Positions 23,616 through 28,435 of a stretch of 28,435 bases of DNA are shown here, piece by piece. Within the stretch, counting starts at the first letter, position 1. The number at the start of each line of letters is the position of its first letter. This DNA comes from Candidatus Sifarchaeum marinoarchaea (GTDB taxonomy: Archaea > Asgardarchaeota > Sifarchaeia > Borrarchaeales > Borrarchaeaceae): the NCBI GenBank assembly GCA_016294985.1, contig JAECRW010000004.1, forward strand, positions 1-28,435, given 5' to 3'. A program made the translations under genes and the position numbers. The notes beneath the pieces are model-generated. The model was not told the DNA's origin and searched no databases. It worked only from the letters and a program-made list of their open reading frames with translations.

Positions 23616-24656
23616 ATGATTCAAACAGAGTCAACATCAAAGACCAGATTGATTTCCTTTCTACTAATTGGAACATTATCGATGTTCTTTGCAGAAATTT
23701 TTTCCGGTGCGTCTGCAACTCGGCTTTGGTTTATTGATCCTTGGTCGCTAATTGTAACTTGGCCATTATATTTTGCCCACACTCTATTTTTTCTCAATTT
23801 AGCATTTCGAACAAAACGAACATCGCTTCACCAATTGTATCTGTGGGGCATGTTATTTGCTTTGTATGAATCTTGGATTACAAAAGTTCTATGGGCTGGT
23901 TACTTCGGACAGACTCCTATACTTGGAACAATAGGCGGAATAGCCATACTTGAATTTTCTGTTCTGGTCTTTTTTTGGCATCCTGTTTTAGCGTTTATTA
24001 TGCCAATAATGACATTTCAAGTATTTGTATCCGAAAACAAGAGTCCTGAGCAAATCAATAGAGAAATTCTTCCGAATCATACTAAATATCTTATCCCAAA
24101 GAAAAGAAATAAGTTGTTCCTTATTCTGTTGATCGTTATTGGCTCACTCTTTTTATCTTTAAATACAGGCTATAATATTCCACTTGCAATTGGTGCATCA
24201 CTAGGAACAGTAGCATTGATTGTGCTTTTTGCAAAACTAGCTCAAAAACAGTCTTTTTCAATCTATTCTTTGCAACTTGGAAAAACAGGTTTTATTGTAG
24301 TTACAGTATATCTGGTAATATTATACATTGTTACTTTCTTCATTTTACTTCCAGAGCGAATTCCAGGTTTCTTACCGATCATCTTAACAGTACTAATTTA
24401 CTTGGTTATAATTTTACTAGTCAAGTTCAGTAAACCAATTATAGATGAACTACCAGTAGATGATTCTAACTTCAAAGAACGCTTATTTAATTTCAGAGAT
24501 TTTCTTAAATATAGCGGACTCTTCATAGGATTGACAGTGATTCTTTGCATTGTTCCACCAGTCGCGATCATCATCACTTTTGTTGTAAATTTTGCAATCT
24601 TCCTTTTAGGACCAGTGATCTTCATTTATATGACTTATCGGGCACTAAGAGGATAA
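23616..24656 (+). CDS. Polytopic membrane protein, unknown function
   Basis: 346 residues with roughly nine or ten hydrophobic segments and short basic loops. The longest polar loop is around residues 140-165 (ENKSPEQINREILPNHTKYL). Conserved-looking aromatic and acidic positions in the first part (WFIDPWSLIVTWPLYFAHTL, YESWITKVLWAGYFG) suggest an enzyme-like or substrate-binding membrane site, but I recognise no family. It follows the FmdE-like gene by 44 bp on the same strand and may be co-transcribed. No ribosome site precedes the ATG. Confidence 0.7.
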   Translation: MIQTESTSKTRLISFLLIGTLSMFFAEIFSGASATRLWFIDPWSLIVTWPLYFAHTLFFLNLAFRTKRTSLHQLYLWGMLFALYESWITKVLWAGYFGQTPILGTIGGIAILEFSVLVFFWHPVLAFIMPIMTFQVFVSENKSPEQINREILPNHTKYLIPKKRNKLFLILLIVIGSLFLSLNTGYNIPLAIGASLGTVALIVLFAKLAQKQSFSIYSLQLGKTGFIVVTVYLVILYIVTFFILLPERIPGFLPIILTVLIYLVIILLVKFSKPIIDELPVDDSNFKERLFNFRDFLKYSGLFIGLTVILCIVPPVAIIITFVVNFAIFLLGPVIFIYMTYRALRG

Positions 24657-24757
24657 TAAAGGCATAAATCTATTGGTAGACTTGTTCTTTAGCATTAATG
24701 CCTAGATAGATAGTCTGATATAATCTCTCATGCTTTTACTCAAAAAATAGAGTTTGG

Positions 24758-25612
24758 ATGATGAGAGTGGCTTCTAACATGAAAGGAAAAATTTGCATGA
24801 TCACAGGAGCTAATTCCGGAATTGGGAAGGCGACAACTTTAGGCTTAGCAGAAATGGATGCAACAGTAGTTATGGTTTGTCGTAGTCAAAAATGGGGAGA
24901 GGATGCAAGGGAAGAAATTCGTGAAAAAACAGGCAATCAGTCAATTGATCTATTGATTGCTGATCTTTCATCACAAAAGACCATTCGCCAACTGGTAATT
25001 GATTTTAAACATAAATACCAACAACTTCATGTTTTGATTAATAATGCAGGTGTACTTTTAAGGAAACGCTCGGAGACAATTGATGGAATTGAAACCACTT
25101 TTGCTGTTAACGCTCTTGCACCCTTTTTGCTGACAAATTTGTTACTTGACACCATTAAAGATAGTGCTCCTGCACGAATTATTAATGTGGCGTCAGCCAC
25201 TCATAATTGGTCTCATCTTAATTTTGATGAACTTCAGAGCAAACAAAACTATGATGCATGGACGGTTTATAGTCAATCGAAATTGGCGCTCGTACTTTTT
25301 ACTTACGAACTAGCCAGAAGACTGAAGGGTACAAACGTGACCGTAAATTGCTTGCATCCAGGTGTAATCGATACAAACATTGGATCTATCACACATGTAG
25401 AACATCCAATATCCTCAAAATCTTTCAATAAACTTCGCAGGGGTGCAGAAACTTCTATTTATTTAGCTACTTCACCTGAAGTAGAAAATGTAACTGAAAA
25501 GTATTTCATCGGAAAAAATCCAGTAAAGTCGTCTAAAGAATCATATAACGAAAGTTTTGCTCAAAGATTGTGGCAAGTAAGTGAAAAACTCACAAAATTG
25601 GATAAAGTATAA
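24758..25612 (+). CDS. Short-chain dehydrogenase/reductase (retinol-dehydrogenase-like classical SDR)
   Basis: 284 residues. The Rossmann nucleotide motif TGANSGIG is at 16-23, NNAG at 95-98, the catalytic serine at about S146, and Y171-x3-K175 (YSQSK). An arginine after the second strand (CRS) favours NADP(H). The overall pattern (ADLSS, HPGVIDTNIG) resembles the RDH11-14/WWOX-like group. It oxidises or reduces an alcohol/ketone or aldehyde; the substrate is unknown. Starts at 24758, 24761 or 24779 are possible, none with a clear ribosome site. Confidence 0.88.
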   Translation: MMRVASNMKGKICMITGANSGIGKATTLGLAEMDATVVMVCRSQKWGEDAREEIREKTGNQSIDLLIADLSSQKTIRQLVIDFKHKYQQLHVLINNAGVLLRKRSETIDGIETTFAVNALAPFLLTNLLLDTIKDSAPARIINVASATHNWSHLNFDELQSKQNYDAWTVYSQSKLALVLFTYELARRLKGTNVTVNCLHPGVIDTNIGSITHVEHPISSKSFNKLRRGAETSIYLATSPEVENVTEKYFIGKNPVKSSKESYNESFAQRLWQVSEKLTKLDKV

Positions 25613-25664
25613 TAAGAATGATTCTTTATAGAATTGTGTGAATCAGTTTAGGAGTGATATAATA

Positions 25665-26231
25665 ATGGAAAAAATCAAGATCAACACCAACGCTTTCGTG
25701 TATCCCATGCCGATCACGCTGGTGGGCACGATTGTCGAAGGGCGAGTCAATTTTATGCCCGTTGGCTGGGTAAATAGAGCTAACCGTAAACCACCGATGA
25801 TTGTCATAGGACTTAACAATCGTCGTTACACCCCTGAAGGTATCAGGGAAAATAAGACTTTCAGCGTAAATATCCCGAGTGCAGATATGGTAGAACAAAT
25901 CGATTACTGCGGACTGGTCTCGGGGCGAAAAATTGACAAATCAGGCGTTTTCGAGGTGTTTTATGGCGATTTAAAGAGCGCGCCAATGATAAAGAACTGC
26001 ACGCTTTGCATGGAATGTAAGCTCGTGGACATTCATGAACTACCTACAAACGACCTGTTCATTGGTGAAATTGTTGCCGCCTATACTGAGGAGAAATATT
26101 TGACTGATAGTAAGCCAGACATCAAAAAAATGAATCCGCTGGTTTTGACCATGCCAGATAACAACTATTGGGTCGTTGGAGAACACGTTGAAAAAGCCTG
26201 GAGCGTTGGAAAGAAATTAATACAGGAGTAG
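25665..26231 (+). CDS. Flavin reductase-like protein (FMN-binding split barrel)
   Basis: 188 residues from ATG 25665, preceded by AGGAG; an upstream in-frame ATG at 25638 is less likely. Split-barrel flavoprotein family: AFVYPMPITLVGTIVEGRVN, FMPVGWVNRA, IVIGLNNRRYTPEGIRENKT and FSVNIPS are the FMN-binding strands and loops. Several cysteines (CTLCMEC) near residue 120 may be structural or redox active. Members act as NAD(P)H:flavin reductases or as FMN electron carriers. The next gene, an iron-sulfur flavoprotein, starts 6 bp later, so the two probably form an electron-transfer pair. The first part of the gene looks more G+C rich than its surroundings. Confidence 0.87.
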   Translation: MEKIKINTNAFVYPMPITLVGTIVEGRVNFMPVGWVNRANRKPPMIVIGLNNRRYTPEGIRENKTFSVNIPSADMVEQIDYCGLVSGRKIDKSGVFEVFYGDLKSAPMIKNCTLCMECKLVDIHELPTNDLFIGEIVAAYTEEKYLTDSKPDIKKMNPLVLTMPDNNYWVVGEHVEKAWSVGKKLIQE

Positions 26232-26237
26232 AAAAAT

Positions 26238-26837
26238 ATGAAAGTCGTCGCATTCAATGGAAGTGCACGTAAGGACGGAAATACTGCTATTCTCATAAAA
26301 CATGTTTTTCAAGAGCTTGAGAAAGAAGGTATTGAAACTGAAATGATACAACTCGCCAGCAAGAAAATCAATGGTTGTATCGCTTGCTACAAATGCTTCG
26401 AGAACAAGGATAAACACTGCTCAGTGAAAGATGATATAGTTAATGAATGCATTGATAAAATGCTTGATGCTGACGGTATAATCTTGGGTTCACCTACTTA
26501 TGTTGCGGACATCACCTCAGAAATGAAAGCACTAATCGATCGTGCTGGATTAGTTGCCAGAGCAAATGGTGATATGTTTAAGCGTAAAGTTGGCGCCGCA
26601 GTTGTTGCTGTTCGACGAGCTGGGTCAATCCATGCCTTCGATTCTATCAACCATTTCTTCCTAATTGGCCAATGGATAGTGCCGGGCTCTAGTTACTGGA
26701 ATATAGGAATCGGTCGTAACAAAGGAGAAGTAGAAAAGGACGAAGAGGGCTTAAATACAATGAAGGTGCTTGGTCAAAACATGGCCTGGTTGTTAAAGAA
26801 AATTCACGGCGAAGAAACACCTAAAAGTCGTCGTTAG
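26238..26837 (+). CDS. Iron-sulfur flavoprotein-like NADPH-dependent FMN reductase (Isf family)
   Basis: 199 residues. Flavodoxin-like fold with the FMN phosphate loop NGSARKDGNT at 7-16 and GSPTYVADITSEMKALIDRAG at about 94-114. Four cysteines lie at C47, C50, C53 and C61 (CxxCxxCx7C), the compact motif that holds a [4Fe-4S] cluster in archaeal iron-sulfur flavoproteins such as Methanosarcina Isf. It probably moves electrons between ferredoxin or NAD(P)H and an acceptor such as a quinone, oxygen or peroxide; the partner is unknown. It follows the flavin reductase-like gene by 6 bp. Confidence 0.88.
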   Translation: MKVVAFNGSARKDGNTAILIKHVFQELEKEGIETEMIQLASKKINGCIACYKCFENKDKHCSVKDDIVNECIDKMLDADGIILGSPTYVADITSEMKALIDRAGLVARANGDMFKRKVGAAVVAVRRAGSIHAFDSINHFFLIGQWIVPGSSYWNIGIGRNKGEVEKDEEGLNTMKVLGQNMAWLLKKIHGEETPKSRR

Positions 26838-27027
26838 AAAAATTAAATAAATCATATGAAGCGACAGTGTTTATTTGTCAAATGATTTTAAAATTATCCC
26901 TCTACCTTCTTTTTTAGTAATCCAACTTAAACATACCGCCATATAAAATTATTTAAATTAAATTTTCAAAAGAAAGAGGTTTAGATCATTCTGAAGTAAC
27001 ATACTTCTTACACGAAGCTTGGATAAT

Positions 27028-28435
27028 ATGGTAAGCGATATGAGTTCAAACATAGATCCCTTTGGGGCGAAAGATGCTATTGTGCTCAATGGAGAACGCA
27101 TTACGATTTACCGTCTTAGCAAACTTGAGGATTTGGGGATAGGAAATATCTCGCGACTTCCATATTCTATTAAAATATTGCTTGAGGCGATCCTTAGACA
27201 GATTGACGGTCAACTTGTCACTAAAGAAGATGTAGAATCCCTTGCCAAGTGGAATCCAGATAGGATGCCTGAACGTGAACTTCCTTTTATTCCTGCAAGG
27301 GTAGTTCTGCAGGATTTCACTGGAGTTCCAGCAGTCGTTGATCTAGCAGCTATGAGATCATCTATGCAACGGCTTGGGGGCAATCCTGCTGATATAAACC
27401 CGCTGATACCCGCAGATCTTGTTATTGATCACTCAGTTCAGGTAGACTATTTTGGCACGTCATATGCCAGATCTTATAATGAGAAAAAGGAATTTGAACG
27501 CAATCGCGAGCGCTACGCTCTCCTGCGCTGGGCACAACTAAGTTTTGATAACTTTCGAGTGGTTCCTCCTGGTAGAGGGATCGTTCACCAAGTAAACTTG
27601 GAGTATCTTGGTCAAGTTGTCCAACTAAGGGAAGCAAACGGGGAGTTAGTTGCCTATCCAGATACTCTTGTTGGAACTGATTCTCATACAACAATGATCA
27701 ATGGCTTGGGGATTTTGGGCTGGGGAGTCGGTGGAATAGAAGCTGAAGCTGTTATGCTTGGTCAACCCTATTATATGCCAGTTCCAGAAGTAGTTGGCGT
27801 TAAGTTGTATGGTGAGTTAAAAGAGGGCGTGACTGCTACAGATCTTGTTCTTAGGGTTACCCAAATGCTCAGAGAGCATGGTGTTGTTGGCAAATTTGTT
27901 GAGTATTATGGACCAGGAGTAAACAAACTTAGTCTGCCTGACCGGGCTACTATCGCTAATATGTCACCAGAGTATGGAGCTACCATGGGATTCTTTCCAA
28001 TTGATGAAAAGACATTACAATACCTTTTGCTAACTGGTAGGAAGAAGGAACATGTTGAACTAGTTAAGTTATATGCTATAGAACAAGGACTTTTTTTGAC
28101 GGAGAATGCACCAGAACCACTTTTCAGCGAAACATTGGAATTAGATCTAGGAACTGTAGTACCAAGCCTAGCTGGACCGAAACGACCTCAGGATCGCATA
28201 CCTCTTGGCCAGATGAAAAAAACTTTTCGTGATGCTATGGAAAACTCTTTTGGCAAGAAATTAGAAGTGAAAAAAGAGTTAGAAGATCTTGATTATAAAC
28301 GCTGGTTGGAGGAAGGCGGATCACCTACAGCAGAGATGAAATTGGATTTAGATCCTAATTATTTACGCTGGCTAAATGAAAAAGCACATAAATACAGCGT
28401 AACATGTCCTGTGGATCACTTTAAAAAAATTGATA
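27028..28435 (+). CDS. acnA: Aconitate hydratase, AcnA type (3' truncated by window)
   Basis: The frame runs from ATG 27028 to the window end without a stop, giving about 469 residues of the roughly 900 expected. It interconverts citrate and isocitrate via cis-aconitate. Diagnostic segments: RLPYSIKILLEAILRQIDG, IPARVVLQDFTGVPAVVDLAAMR, VIDHSVQVD, VPPGRGIVHQVNLEYL, DTLVGTDSHTTMINGLG, MSPEYGATMGFFPID, SLAGPKRPQDR. The first cluster cysteine (SCTNTSNP) lies beyond the end. The stretch from PKRPQDR to the window end is over 80 residues, longer than the usual linker to that motif, so an insertion is possible. No clear ribosome site precedes the ATG; an in-frame ATG 12 nt later is an alternative. 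AT-rich sequence at about 26943-26965 may hold the promoter. Confidence 0.92.
   Translation, partial: MVSDMSSNIDPFGAKDAIVLNGERITIYRLSKLEDLGIGNISRLPYSIKILLEAILRQIDGQLVTKEDVESLAKWNPDRMPERELPFIPARVVLQDFTGVPAVVDLAAMRSSMQRLGGNPADINPLIPADLVIDHSVQVDYFGTSYARSYNEKKEFERNRERYALLRWAQLSFDNFRVVPPGRGIVHQVNLEYLGQVVQLREANGELVAYPDTLVGTDSHTTMINGLGILGWGVGGIEAEAVMLGQPYYMPVPEVVGVKLYGELKEGVTATDLVLRVTQMLREHGVVGKFVEYYGPGVNKLSLPDRATIANMSPEYGATMGFFPIDEKTLQYLLLTGRKKEHVELVKLYAIEQGLFLTENAPEPLFSETLELDLGTVVPSLAGPKRPQDRIPLGQMKKTFRDAMENSFGKKLEVKKELEDLDYKRWLEEGGSPTAEMKLDLDPNYLRWLNEKAHKYSVTCPVDHFKKID

Noticed and set aside
26851..26886. Hairpin-like sequence after the iron-sulfur flavoprotein gene
   Set aside because: Only two short 4-5 bp stems with a large asymmetric internal loop; too weak to call a terminator.

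Overview
The window reads as an AT-rich chromosomal segment of a selenocysteine-encoding archaeon. The reasons are a PSTK (O-seryl-tRNA(Sec) kinase) gene beside an archaeal-type SelB factor, TATA-like boxes ahead of several genes, short or absent leaders mixed with good GGAGG ribosome sites, an M42 peptidase and FmdE-type proteins. Sec-encoding archaea are known among methanogens (Methanococcales, Methanopyrus) and Asgard (Lokiarchaeota-like) lineages. No core methanogenesis gene is visible and acnA-type aconitase is present, so an Asgard-like archaeon is my preferred guess. This is inference only: there is no rRNA or other phylogenetic marker here.

Layout. (1) 1-845: the C-terminal part of an ArsB/NhaD-type ion transporter, cut by the window edge. 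(2) 880-7717, minus strand: a compact five-gene run read PSTK -> selB -> larA-like -> fumarate reductase flavoprotein (TfrA/SdhA-like) -> TfrB-like iron-sulfur/CCG fusion. It joins selenocysteine synthesis and decoding to a soluble-looking fumarate reductase. (3) 7718-8523: about 800 bp without a recognisable gene, holding a perfect 15-bp tandem duplication and a tiny ORF with a strong ribosome site. (4) 8524-11610: a 1028-residue fusion of an APH/hydroxylysine-kinase-like domain, an M23-like domain and a class-III aminotransferase/phospholyase-like domain. (5) 11646-12629: an Old Yellow Enzyme family oxidoreductase. (6) About 12.7-14.13 kb: a TnpB-only IS200/IS605-family element bounded by two similar bulged hairpins, abutting the 3' end of an M20 peptidase gene. 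(7) 14134-17707, minus strand: M20 peptidase, a small winged-helix regulator, a class I aminotransferase and a small coiled-coil protein. (8) 17959-20662: dodecin-like protein, a 54-residue rubredoxin, M42 aminopeptidase, HEAT-repeat protein and a small helical protein. (9) 20987-24656: CPA2 antiporter, DUF2225 protein, FmdE-like protein and an unknown membrane protein. (10) 24758-28435: an SDR, a flavin reductase plus iron-sulfur flavoprotein pair, and a 3'-truncated aconitase.

How the genes fit together. Many products are redox proteins (fumarate reductase, OYE, flavin reductase, Isf-like flavoprotein, rubredoxin, SDR), which fits an anaerobic heterotroph. The TfrB-like subunit carries four plant-ferredoxin cysteines, two [4Fe-4S] motifs and two complete HdrB-type CCG motifs, so fumarate reduction is probably coupled to a thiol/disulfide or a heterodisulfide-reductase-like donor rather than to a quinone membrane anchor. 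Aconitase and the fumarate reductase could serve a split citric acid cycle. The M20, M42 and aminotransferase genes fit peptide and amino-acid catabolism. I found no CRISPR array, rRNA, recognisable tRNA or convincing selenoprotein gene, although the Sec machinery implies selenoproteins elsewhere in the genome.
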